From the NCBI RefSeq assembly GCF_932526225.1, contig NC_064038.1:16977075-17041074 (forward strand): DNA of 64,000 nucleotides, in the 5' to 3' direction. The stretch is from Nematostella vectensis. Its lineage: Eukaryota; Cnidaria; Anthozoa; Actiniaria; Edwardsiidae. The position numbers and the translations under genes were made by a program. Positions within the stretch are counted from its first letter, which is position 1; every line of letters begins with the position of its first letter. The notes beneath the pieces are model-generated. The model was not told the DNA's origin. It saw nothing but the letters and a program-made list of their open reading frames with translations, and did no database searches. Below are positions 15,001 to 27,407 of this stretch, piece after piece.

Positions 15001-16990
15001 TGTGTACTTGGATAAGCGTAGCCTGTGTGTTCTTGGATAAGTGAAGCCTGTGTGTACTCTGATAAGCGAAGCCTGTGTGTACTTGGATAAGTGTAGCCTG
15101 TGTGTACTTGGATAAGTGTAGCCTTTGTGTACTTGGATAAGTGAAGCCTGTGTGTTCTTGGATAAGTGTAGCCTGTGTGTTCATGGATAAGCGTAGCCTG
15201 TGTGTTCTTTGATAAGTGATGCCTGTGTGTACTTGGATAAGCGTAGCCTGTGTGTTCTTGGATAAGCGTAGCCTGTGTGTTCTTGGATAAGCGTAGCCTG
15301 TGTGTTCTTTGATAAGTGAAGCCTGTGTGTACTTGGATAAGCGTAGCCTGTGTCTTCTTGGATAAGGGAAGCCTGTGTGTTCTTGGATAAGCGTAGCCTG
15401 TGTGTACTTGGATAAGCGTATCCTGTGTGTTCCTGAATAAGCGTAGCCTGTGTGTTCTTGGATAAGTGAAGCCTGTGTGTACTTGGATAAGCGTAGCCTG
15501 TGTGTTCTTGGATAAGCGTAGCCTGTGTGTCCTTTTGGATAAGTGAAGCCTGTGTGTACTTGGATAAGCGTATCCTGTGTGTTCTTGGATAAGCGTAGCC
15601 TGTGTGTACTTGGATAAGTGCAGCCTGTGTGTACTTGGATAAGCGTAGCCTGTGTGTACTTGGATAAGTGAAGCCTGTGTGTTCTTGGATAAGCGTAGCC
15701 TGTGTGTACTTGGATAAGTGAAGCCTGTGTCTTCTTGGATAAGTGAAGCCAGTGTGTACTTGGATAAGCGTATCCTGTGTGTTCTTGGATAAGCGTAGCC
15801 TGTGTGTACTTGGATAAGTGAAGCCTGTGTGTACTTGGATAAGCGTAGCCTGTGTGTACTTGGATCAGTGAAGTCTGTGTGTTCTTGGATAAGTGAAGCC
15901 TGTGTGTACTTGGATAAGCATAGCCTATGTGTATTTGGATAAGCGTAGCCTGTGTCTTCTTGGATAAACGTAGCTTCTGTCTTCTTGGATAAGTGAAGCC
16001 TTTGTGTACTTGGATAAGCGTAGCCTGTGATAAGCTTAGCCTGTGTCTTCTTGGATAAGTGAAGCCTGTGTGTACTTGGATAAGCGTAGCCTGTGTCTTC
16101 TTGGATAAGTGAAGCCTGTGTGTACTTGGATAAGCGTAGCCTGTGTCTTCTTGGATAAGTTAAGCCTGTGTGTACTTGGATAAGCGTATCCTGTGTGTAC
16201 TTGGATAAGTGAAGCCTGTGTGTACTTGGATAAGCATAGCCTGTGTGTTCTTGGATAACCGTCGCCTGTGTGTACTTGGATAAGCGTAGCCTGTGTGTAC
16301 TTGGATAAGCGTAGCCTGTGTGATCTTGGATAAGCGTAGCCTATTTGTACTTAAATAAGCGTAGCCTGTGTGTACTTTGATAAGTGAAGCCTGTGTAAAC
16401 TTGGATAAGCGTAGCCTGTGTCTTCTTGGATAAGTGAAGCCTGTGTGTACTTAGATAAGCGTAGCCTGTGTTTACTTGGATAAGCGTAGCCTGTGTCTTT
16501 TGGATAAGTGAAGCCTGTGTCTTCTTGGATAAGCGTAGCCTGTGTGTATTTGGATAAGTAAAGCCTGTGAGTACATGGATAAGTGAAGCCTGTGTGTACT
16601 TGGATAAGTGAAGCCTGTGTGTACTTGGATAAGTGAAGCCTGTATGTACTTGGATAAGTGAAGCCTGTGTGTAGTTGGATAAGTGAAGCCTGTATGTACT
16701 TGGATAAGTGAAGCCTGTGTGTTCTTGGATAAGCGTAGCCTGTGTGTACTTGGATAAGCGTAGCCTGTGTGTACTTGGATAAGCGTAGCCTGTCTGTACT
16801 TGGATAAGTGAAGCCTGTGTGTACCTGGATAAGTGAAGCCTGTGTGTACTTGGATAAGTGAAGCCTGTGTGTTCTTGGATAAGGGTAGCCTGTGTGTACT
16901 TGGATAAGCGTAGCCTGTGTGTTCTTGGATAAGCGTAGCCTGTGTGTACTTGGATAAGCGTAGCCTGTGTGTACTTGGATAAGTAAAGCC
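1..16990. repeat. 9.24-kb tandem duplication inside the 25-bp satellite
   Basis: The stretch from base 1 to about 7705 recurs from 9303 to about 16990 with the same order of variant units. The offset is 9302 bp at the left end, 9236 bp over most of the length (for example 1335 to 10571, 4702 to 13938, 5622 to 14858), and 9286 bp after about 6870. The offset changes come from a 66-bp segment absent near 9560 and an extra 50 bp (two units) near 16100. The two copies then diverge, and the first runs at 7710-8700 into units resembling 2700-3660. Positions were compared by eye at landmark variants. Confidence 0.85.
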
Positions 16991-19900
16991 TGTGTGTACT
17001 TGGATAAGTGAAGCCTGTGTGTACTTGGATAAGTGAAGCCTGTGTGTTCTTGGATAAGCTTAGCCTGTCTGTACTTGTATAAGTAAAGCCTTTGTGTACT
17101 TGGAAAAGTGAAGCCTGTGTGTACTTGGATAAGTGAAGCCTGTGTGTTCTTGGATAAGTGAAGCCTGTGTGTACTTGGATAAGTTTAGCCTGTGTGTACT
17201 TGGATAAGTGAAGCCTGTGTGTACTTGGCTAAGTGAAGCCTGTGTGTTCTTGGATAAGCGTAGCCTGTGTGTACTTGGATAAGCGTAGCCTGTGTGTTCT
17301 TGGATAAGCGTAGCCTGTGTGTTCTTGGATAAGCGTAGCCTGTGTGTTCTTGGATAAGCGTAGCCTGTGTGTACTTGGATAAGCGTAGCCTGTGTCTTCT
17401 TGGATAAGTGAAGCCTGTGTGTACTTGGATAAGCGTAGCCTGTGATAAGCTTAGCCTGTGTCTTCTTGGATAAGTGAAGCCTGTGTGTACTTGGATAAGC
17501 AAAGCCTGTGTGTACTTGGATAAGCGTAGCCTGTCTGTTCTTGGATAAGCGTAGCCTGTGTGTACTTGGATAAGCGTAGCCTGTGTGTATTTGGATAAGT
17601 GAAACCTGTGTGTTCTTGGATAAGTGAAGCCTGTGTGTACTTGGATAAGCGTAGCCTGTGTCTTCTTTGATAAGTGAAGCCTGTGTGTACTCTGATAAGT
17701 GAAGCCTGTGTGTTCTTGGATAAGTGAAGCCTGTGTGTACTTGGATAAGTGTAGCCTGTGTGTACTTGGATAAGTGAAGCCTGTGTGTTCTTGGATAAGT
17801 GAAGCCTGTGTGTTCCTGGATAAGCGTAGCCTGTGTGTTCTTTGATAAGTGATGCCTGTGTGTACTTGGATAAGCGTAGCCTGTGTGTTCTTGGATAAGC
17901 GTAGCCTGTGTGTTCTTGGATAAGCGTAGCCTGTGTGTTCTTTGATAAGTGAAGTCTGTGTGTACTTGGATAAGCGTAGCCTGTGTCTTCTTGGATAAGG
18001 GAAGCCTGTGTGTTCTTGGATAAGCGTAGCCTGTGTGTTCTTGGATAAGCGTAGCCTGTGTGTACTTGGATAAGCGTAGCCTGTGTGTTCTTAGATAAGC
18101 GTAGCCTGTGTGTACTTGGATAATCGTAGCCTGTGTGTACTTGGATAAGCGTAGCCTGTGTGATCTTGGATAAGCGTAGCCTATGTGTACTTGAATAAGC
18201 GTAGCCTGTGTGTACTTGGATAAGTGTAGCCTGTGTAAACTTGGATAAGCGTAGCCTGTGTGTACTTGGATAAGTGAAGCCTGTGTGTTCTTTGATAAGT
18301 GATGCCTTTGTGTACTTGGATAAGCGTAGCCTGGTTGTACTTAGATAAGCGTAGCCTGTGTGTATTTGGATAAGGTAGCCTGTGTGTACTTTGATAAGTG
18401 AAGCCTGTGTGTACTTGGATGAGTGAAGCCTGTGTGATCTTGGATAAGTAAAGAAGCCTGTGTCTATTTGGATAAGTGAAGCCTGTTTATTCTTAGATAA
18501 GCATAGCCTGTGTGTACTTGGATAAGCGTAGCCTGTGTGTATTTGGATAAGCGTTGCCTGTGTCTTCTTGGATAAGTGAAGCCTATGTGTTCTTGGATAA
18601 GCGTAGCCTGTCTGTTCTTGGATAAGCGTAGCCTGTGTCTTCTTGGATAAGTGAAGCCTGTGTGTACTTGGATAAGCGTAGCCTGTGATAAGCTTAGCCT
18701 GTGTCTTCTTGGATAAGTGAAGCCTGTGTGTACTTGGATAAGCAAAGCCTGTGTGTACTTGGATAAGCGTAGCCTGTCTGTTCTTGGATAAGCGTAGCCT
18801 GTGTGTACTTGGATAAGCGTAGCCTGTGTGTATTTGGATAAGTGAAACCTGTGTGTTCTTGGATAAGTGAAGCCTGTGTGTACTTGGATAAGCGTAGCCT
18901 GTGTCTTCTTTGATAAGTGAAGCCTGTGTGTACTCTGATAAGTGAAGCCTGTGTGTTCTTGGATAAGTGAAGCCTGTGTGTACTTGGATAAGTGTAGCCT
19001 GTGTGTACTTGGATAAGTGAAGCCTGTGTGTTCTTGGATAAGTGAAGCCTGTGTGTTCATGGATAAGCGTAGCCTGTGTGTTCTTTGATAAGTGATGCCT
19101 GTGTGTACTTGGATAAGCGTAGCCTGTGTGTACTTAGATAAGCGTAGCCTGTGTGTATTTGGATAAGCGTAGCCTGTGTGTACTTGGATAAGCGTAGCCT
19201 GTGTCTTCTTTGATAAGTGAAGCCTGTTTGTACTCTGATAAGTGAAGCCTGTGTGTTCTTGGATAAGTGAAGCCTGTGTGTTCTTGGATAAGCGTAGCCT
19301 GTGTGTACTTGGATAAGCGTAGCCTGTGTGTTCTTGGATAAGTGAAGCCTGTGTGTACTCTGATAAGCGAAGCCTGTGTGTACTTGGATAAGTGTAGCCT
19401 GTGTGTACTTGGATAAGTGTAGCCTTTGTGTACTTGGATAAGTGAAGCCTGTGTGTTCTTGGATAAGTGTAGCCTGTGTGTTCATGGATAAGCGTAGCCT
19501 GTGTGTTCTTTGATAAGTGATGCCTGTGTGTACTTGGATAAGCGTAGCCTGTGTGTTCTTGGATAAGCGTAGCCTGTGTGTTCTTGGATAAGCGTAGCCT
19601 GTGTGTTCTTTGATAAGTGAAGCCTGTGTGTACTTGGATAAGCGTAGCCTGTGTCTTCTTGGATAAGGGAAGCCTGTGTGTTCTTGGATAAGCGTAGCCT
19701 GTGTGTACTTGGATAAGCGTATCCTGTGTGTTCCTGAATAAGCGTAGCCTGTGTGTTCTTGGATAAGTGAAGCCTGTGTGTACTTGGATAAGCGTAGCCT
19801 GTGTGTTCTTGGATAAGCGTAGCCTGTGTGTCCTTTTGGATAAGTGAAGCCTGTGTGTACTTGGATAAGCGTATCCTGTGTGTTCTTGGATAAGCGTAGC

Positions 19901-22900
19901 CTGTGTGTACTTGGATAAGTGCAGCCTGTGTGTACTTGGATAAGCGTAGCCTGTGTGTACTTGGATAAGTGAAGCCTGTGTGTTCTTGGATAAGCGTAGC
20001 CTGTGTGTACTTGGATAAGTGAAGCCTGTGTCTTCTTGGATAAGTGAAGCCAGTGTGTACTTGGATAAGCGTATCCTGTGTGTTCTTGGATAAGCGTAGC
20101 CTGTGTGTACTTGGATAAGTGAAGCCTGTGTGTACTTGGATAAGCGTAGCCTGTGTGTACTTGGATCAGTGAAGTCTGTGTGTTCTTGGATAAGTGAAGC
20201 CTGTGTGTACTTGGATAAGCATAGCCTATGTGTATTTGGATAAGCGTAGCCTGTGTCTTCTTGGATAAACGTAGCTTCTGTCTTCTTGGATAAGTGAAGC
20301 CTTTGTGTACTTGGATAAGCGTAGCCTGTGATAAGCTTAGCCTGTGTCTTCTTGGATAAGTGAAGCCTGTGTGTACTTGGATAAGCGTAGCCTGTGTCTT
20401 CTTGGATAAGTGAAGCCTGTGTGTACTTGGATAAGCGTAGCCTGTGTCTTCTTGGATAAGTTAAGCCTGTGTGTACTTGGATAAGCGTATCCTGTGTGTA
20501 CTTGGATAAGTGAAGCCTGTGTGTACTTGGATAAGCATAGCCTGTGTGTTCTTGGATAACCGTCGCCTGTGTGTACTTGGATAAGCGTAGCCTGTGTGTA
20601 CTTGGATAAGCGTAGCCTGTGTGATCTTGGATAAGCGTAGCCTATTTGTACTTAAATAAGCGTAGCCTGTGTGTACTTTGATAAGTGAAGCCTGTGTAAA
20701 CTTGGATAAGCGTAGCCTGTGTCTTCTTGGATAAGTGAAGCCTGTGTGTACTTAGATAAGCGTAGCCTGTGTTTACTTGGATAAGCGTAGCCTGTGTCTT
20801 TTGGATAAGTGAAGCCTGTGTCTTCTTGGATAAGCGTAGCCTGTGTGTATTTGGATAAGTAAAGCCTGTGAGTACATGGATAAGTGAAGCCTGTGTGTAC
20901 TTGGATAAGTGAAGCCTGTGTGTACTTGGATAAGTGAAGCCTGTATGTACTTGGATAAGTGAAGCCTGTGTGTAGTTGGATAAGTGAAGCCTGTATGTAC
21001 TTGGATAAGTGAAGCCTGTGTGTTCTTGGATAAGCGTAGCCTGTGTGTACTTGGATAAGCGTAGCCTGTGTGTACTTGGATAAGCGTAGCCTGTCTGTAC
21101 TTGGATAAGTGAAGCCTGTGTGTACCTGGATAAGTGAAGCCTGTGTGTACTTGGATAAGTGAAGCCTGTGTGTTCTTGGATAAGGGTAGCCTGTGTGTAC
21201 TTGGATAAGCGTAGCCTGTGTGTTCTTGGATAAGCGTAGCCTGTGTGTACTTGGATAAGCGTAGCCTGTGTGTACTTGGATAAGTAAAGCCTGTGTGTAC
21301 TTGGATAAGTGAAGCCTGTGTGTACTTGGATAAGTGAAGCCTGTGTGTTCTTGGATAAGCTTAGCCTGTCTGTACTTGTATAAGTAAAGCCTTTGTGTAC
21401 TTGGAAAAGTGAAGCCTGTGTGTACTTGGATAAGTGAAGCCTGTGTGTTCTTGGATAAGTGAAGCCTGTGTGTACTTGGATAAGTTTAGCCTGTGTGTAC
21501 TTGGATAAGTGAAGCCTGTGTGTACTTGGCTAAGTGAAGCCTGTGTGTTCTTGGATAAGCGTAGCCTGTGTGTACTTGGATAAGCGTAGCCTGTGTGTTC
21601 TTGGATAAGCGTAGCCTGTGTGTTCTTGGATAAGCGTAGCCTGTGTGTTCTTGGATAAGCGTAGCCTGTGTGTACTTGGATAAGCGTAGCCTGTGTCTTC
21701 TTGGATAAGTGAAGCCTGTGTGTACTTGGATAAGCGTAGCCTGTGATAAGCTTAGCCTGTGTCTTCTTGGATAAGTGAAGCCTGTGTGTACTTGGATAAG
21801 CAAAGCCTGTGTGTACTTGGATAAGCGTAGCCTGTCTGTTCTTGGATAAGCGTAGCCTGTGTGTACTTGGATAAGCGTAGCCTGTGTGTATTTGGATAAG
21901 CGTAGCCTGTGTGTATTTGGATAAGTGAAACCTGTGTGTTCTTGGATAAGTGAAGCCTGTGTGTACTTGGATAAGCGTAGCCTGTGTCTTCTTTGATAAG
22001 TGAAGCCTGTGTGTACTCTGATAAGTGAAGCCTGTGTGTTCTTGGATAAGTGAAGCCTGTGTGTACTTGGATAAGTGTAGCCTGTGTGTACTTGGATAAG
22101 TGAAGCCTGTGTGTTCTTGGATAAGTGAAGCCTGTGTGTTCCTGGATAAGCGTAGCCTGTGTGTTCTTTGATAAGTGATGCCTGTGTGTACTTGGATAAG
22201 CGTAGCCTGTGTGTTCTTGGATAAGCGTAGCCTGTGTGTTCTTGGATAAGCGTAGCCTGTGTGTTCTTTGATAAGTGAAGCCTGTGTGTACTTGGATAAG
22301 CGTAGCCTGTGTCTTCTTGGATAAGGGAAGCCTGTGTGTTCTTGGATAAGCGTAGCCTGTGTGTTCTTGGATAAGCGTAGCCTGTGTGTACTTGGATAAG
22401 CGTAGCCTGTGTGTTCTTAGATAAGCGTAGCCTGTGTGTACTTGGATAATCGTAGCCTGTGTGTACTTGGATAAGCGTAGCCTGTGTGATCTTGGATAAG
22501 CGTAGCCTATGTGTACTTGAATAAGCGTAGCCTGTGTGTACTTGGATAAGTGTAGCCTGTGTAAACTTGGATAAGCGTAGCCTGTGTGTACTTGGATAAG
22601 TGAAGCCTGTGTGTTCTTTGATAAGTGATGCCTTTGTGTACTTGGATAAGCGTAGCCTGGTTGTACTTAGATAAGCGTAGCCTGTGTGTATTTGGATAAG
22701 GTAGCCTGTGTGTACTTTGATAAGTGAAGCCTGTGTGTACTTGGATGAGTGAAGCCTGTGTGATCTTGGATAAGTAAAGAAGCCTGTGTCTATTTGGATA
22801 AGTGAAGCCTGTTTATTCTTAGATAAGCATAGCCTGTGTGTACTTGGATAAGCGTAGCCTGTGTGTATTTGGATAAGCGTTGCCTGTGTCTTCTTGGATA

Positions 22901-23671
22901 AGTGAAGCCTATGTGTTCTTGGATAAGCGTAGCCTGTCTGTTCTTGGATAAGCGTAGCCTGTGTCTTCTTGGATAAGTGAAGCCTGTGTGTACTTGGATA
23001 AGCGTAGCCTGTGATAAGCTTAGCCTGTGTCTTCTTGGATAAGTGAAGCCTGTGTGTACTTGGATAAGCAAAGCCTGTGTGTACTTGGATAAGCGTAGCC
23101 TGTCTGTTCTTGGATAAGCGTAGCCTGTGTGTACTTGGATAAGCGTAGCCTGTGTGTATTTGGATAAGTGAAACCTGTGTGTTCTTGGATAAGTGAAGCC
23201 TGTGTGTACTTGGATAAGCGTAGCCTGTGTCTTCTTTGATAAGTGAAGCCTGTGTGTACTCTGATAAGTGAAGCCTGTGTGTTCTTGGATAAGTGAAGCC
23301 TGTGTGTACTTGGATAAGTGTAGCCTGTGTGTACTTGGATAAGTGAAGCCTGTGTGTTCTTGGATAAGTGAAGCCTGTGTGTTCATGGATAAGCGTAGCC
23401 TGTGTGTTCTTTGATAAGTGATGCCTGTGTGTACTTGGATAAGCGTAGCCTGTGTGTACTTAGATAAGCGTAGCCTGTGTGTATTTGGATAAGCGTAGCC
23501 TGTGTGTACTTGGATAAGCGTAGCCTGTGTCTTCTTTGATAAGTGAAGCCTGTTTGTACTCTGATAAGTGAAGCCTGTGTGTTCTTGGATAAGTGAAGCC
23601 TGTGTGTTCTTGGATAAGCGTAGCCTGTGTGTACTTGGATAAGCGTAGCCTGTGTGTTCTTGGATAAGTAA
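15181..23671. repeat. 4.3-kb tandem duplication inside the 25-bp satellite
   Basis: Bases 15181 to about 19345 recur from 19482 to about 23671. The offset is 4301 bp until about 17590 and 4326 bp afterwards, so the later copy has gained exactly one 25-bp unit near 21880. A third, shorter copy follows at an offset of about 4350 bp (21486 recurs at 25836). The copies look almost identical even in rare variants such as the TTCCTGAATAAG and CTTAAATAAG units. This suggests recent unequal exchange or an assembly duplication. Confidence 0.82.
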
Positions 23672-25020
23672 AGCCTGTGTGTTCTTGGATAAGCGTAGCC
23701 TGTGTGTACTTGGATAAGCGTAGCCTGTGTGTTCTTGGATAAGCGTAGCCTATGTGTACTTGAATAAGCATAGCCTGTGTGTACTTGGATAAGCGTAGCC
23801 TATGTGTACTTAAATAAGCTTAGCCTGTGTGTACTTGGATAAGTGAAGCCTGTGTAAACTTGGATAAGCGTAGCCTGTGTGTTCTTGGATAAGCGTAGCC
23901 TGTGTCCTTTTGGATAAGTGAAGCCTGTATGTACTTGGATAAGCGTATCCTGTGTGTTCTTGGGTAAGCGTAGCCTGTATGACTTGGATAAGTGCAGCCT
24001 CTGTGTTCTTGGATAAGCGTAGCCTGTGTGTACTTGGATAAGTGAAGCCTGTGTCTTCTTGGATAAGTGAAGCCTGTGTGTACTTGTATAAGCGTATCCT
24101 GTGTGTTCTTGGATAAGCGTAGCCTGTGTGTACTTGGATAAGTGAAGCCTGTGTGTTCTTGGATAAGTGAAGCCTGTGTGTACTTGGATAAGCGTAGCCT
24201 GTGTGTTCTTGGATAAGCGTAGCCTGTGTGTCCTTTTGGATAAGTGAAGCCTGTTTGTACTTGGATAAGTGCAGCCTGTGTGTACTTGGATAAGCGTAGC
24301 CTGTGTGTACTTGGATAAGTGAAGCCTGTGTGTTCTTGGATAAGCGTAGCCTGTGTGTACTTGGATAAGTGAAGCCTGTGTCTTCTTGGATAAGTGAAGC
24401 CAGTGTGTACTTGGATAAGCGTATCCTGTGTGTTCTTGGATAAGCGTAGCCTGTGTGTACTTGGATAAGTGAAGCCTGTGTGTACTTGGATAAGCGTAGC
24501 CTGTGTGTACTTGGATCAGTGAAGTCTGTGTGTTCTTGGATAAGTGAAGCCTGTGTGTACTTGGATAAGCATAGCCTATGTGTATTTGGATAAGCGTAGC
24601 CTGTGTCTTCTTGGATAAACGTAGCTTCTGTCTTCTTGGATAAGTGAAGCCTTTGTGTACTTGGATAAGCGTAGCCTGTGATAAGCTTAGCCTGTGTCTT
24701 CTTGGATAAGTGAAGCCTGTGTGTACTTGGATAAGCGTAGCCTGTGTCTTCTTGGATAAGTGAAGCCTGTGTGTACTTGGATAAGCGTAGCCTGTGTCTT
24801 CTTGGATAAGTTAAGCCTGTGTGTACTTGGATAAGCGTATCCTGTGTGTACTTGGATAAGTGAAGCCTGTGTGTACTTGGATAAGCATAGCCTGTGTGTT
24901 CTTGGATAACCGTCGCCTGTGTGTACTTGGATAAGCGTAGCCTGTGTGTACTTGGATAAGCGTAGCCTGTGTGATCTTGGATAAGCGTAGCCTATTTGTA
25001 CTTAAATAAGCGTAGCCTGT

Positions 25021-27407
25021 GTGTACTTTGATAAGTGAAGCCTGTGTAAACTTGGATAAGCGTAGCCTGTGTCTTCTTGGATAAGTGAAGCCTGTGTGTA
25101 CTTGGATAAGCGTAGCCTGTGTTTACTTGGATAAGCGTAGCCTGTGTCTTTTGGATAAGTGAAGCCTGTGTCTTCTTGGATAAGCGTAGCCTGTGTGTAT
25201 TTGGATAAGTAAAGCCTGTGTGTACATGGATAAGTGAAGCCTGTGTGTACTTGGATAAGTGAAGCCTGTGTGTACTTGGATAAGTGAAGCCTGTATGTAC
25301 TTGGATAAGTGAAGCCTGTGTGTAGTTGGATAAGTGAAGCCTGTATGTACTTGGATAAGTGAAGCCTGTGTGTTCTTGGATAAGCGTAGCCTGTGTGTAC
25401 TTGGATAAGCGTAGCCTGTGTGTACTTGGATAAGCGTAGCCTGTCTGTACTTGGATAAGTGAAGCCTGTGTGTACCTGGATAAGTGAAGCCTGTGTGTAC
25501 TTGGATAAGTGAAGCCTGTGTGTTCTTGGATAAGGGTAGCCTGTGTGTACTTGGATAAGCGTAGCCTGTGTGTTCTTGGATAAGCGTAGCCTGTGTGTAC
25601 TTGGATAAGCGTAGCCTGTGTGTACTTGGATAAGTAAAGCCTGTGTGTACTTGGATAAGTGAAGCCTGTGTGTACTTGGATAAGTGAAGCCTGTGTGTTC
25701 TTGGATAAGCTTAGCCTGTCTGTACTTGGATAAGTAAAGCCTTTGTGTACTTGGAAAAGTGAAGCCTGTGTGTACTTGGATAAGTGAAGCCTGTGTGTTC
25801 TTGGATAAGTGAAGCCTGTGTGTACTTGGATAAGTTTAGCCTGTGTGTACTTGGATAAGTGAAGCCTGTGTGTACTTGGCTAAGTGAAGCCTGTGTGTTC
25901 TTGGATAAGCGTAGCCTGTGTGTACTTGGATAAGCGTAGCCTGTGTGTACTTGGATAAGGGTAGCCTGTGTGTTCTTGGATAAGCGTAGCCTGTGTGTTC
26001 TTGGATAAGCGTAGCCTGTGTGTACTTGGATAAGCGTAGCCTGTGTCTTCTTGGATAAGTGAAGCCTGTGTGTACTTGGATAAGCGTAGCCTGTGATAAG
26101 CTTAGCCTGTGTCTTCTTGGATAAGTGAAGCCTGTGTGTACTTGGATAAGCAAAGCCTGTGTGTACTTGGATAAGCGTAGCCTGTCTGTTCTTGGATAAG
26201 CGTAGCCTGTGTGTACTTTGATAAGTGAAGCCTGTGTAAACTTGGATAAGCGTAGCCTGTGTCTTCTTGGATAAGTGAAGCCTGTGTGTACTTAGATAAG
26301 CGTAGCCTGTGTTTACTTGGATAAGCGTAGCCTGTGTCTTTTGGATAAGTGAAGCCTGTGTCTTCTTGGATAAGCGTAGCCTGTGTGTATTTGGATAAGT
26401 AAAGCCTGTGTGTACATGGATAAGTGAAGCCTGTGTGTACTTGGATAAGTGAAGCCTGTGTGTACTTGGATAAGTGAAGCCTGTATGTATATGGATAAGT
26501 GAAGCCTGTGTGTAGTTGGATAAGTGAAGCCTGTATGTACTTGGATAAGTGAAGCCTGTGTGTTCTTGGATAAGCGTAGCCTGTGTGTACTTGGATAAGC
26601 GTAGCCTGTGTGTACTTGGATAAGCGTAGCCTGTCTGTACTTGGATAAGTGAAGCCTGTGTGTACCTGGATAAGTGAAGCCTGTGTGTACTTGGATAAGT
26701 GAAGCCTGTGTGTTCTTGGATAAGGGTAGCCTGTGTGTACTTGGATAAGCGTAGCCTGTGTGTTCTTGGATAAGCGTAGCCTGTGTGTACTTGGATAAGC
26801 GTAGCCTGTGTGTACTTGGATAAGTAAAGCCTGTGTGTACTTGGATAAGTGAAGCCTGTGTGTACTTGGATAAGTGAAGCCTGTGTGTTCTTGGATAAGC
26901 TTAGCCTGTCTGTACTTGGATAAGTAAAGCCTTTGTGTACTTGGAAAAGTGAAGCCTGTGTGTACTTGGATAAGTGAAGCCTGTGTGTTCTTGGATAAGT
27001 GAAGCCTGTGTGTACTTGGATAAGTTTAGCCTGTGTGTACTTGGATAAGTGAAGCCTGTGTGTACTTGGCTAAGTGAAGCCTGTGTGTTCTTGGATAAGC
27101 GTAGCCTGTGTGTACTTGGATAAGCGTAGCCTGTGTGTACTTGGATAAGCGTAGCCTGTGTGTTCTTGGATAAGCGTAGCCTGTGTGTTCTTGGATAAGC
27201 GTAGCCTGTGTGTACTTGGATAAGCGTAGCCTGTGTCTTCTTGGATAAGTGAAGCCTGTGTGTACTTGGATAAGCGTAGCCTGTGATAAGCTTAGCCTGT
27301 GTCTTCTTGGATAAGTGAAGCCTGTGTTTACTTGGATAAGCAAAGCCTGTGTGTACTTGGATAAGCGTAGCCTGTCTGTTCTTGGATAAGCGTAGCCTGT
27401 GTGTACT
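25021..27407. repeat. 1.19-kb tandem duplication inside the 25-bp satellite
   Basis: Bases 25021-26210 are followed directly by a near-copy starting at 26211 with a constant offset of 1190 bp. The landmark is the GTGTACTTTGATAAG unit followed by the GTGTAAACTTGG variant at 25021 and again at 26211. The frame beginning at 25836 recurs at 27026. The copies differ by a few substitutions only, for example a TATATGG variant near 26488. Confidence 0.8.
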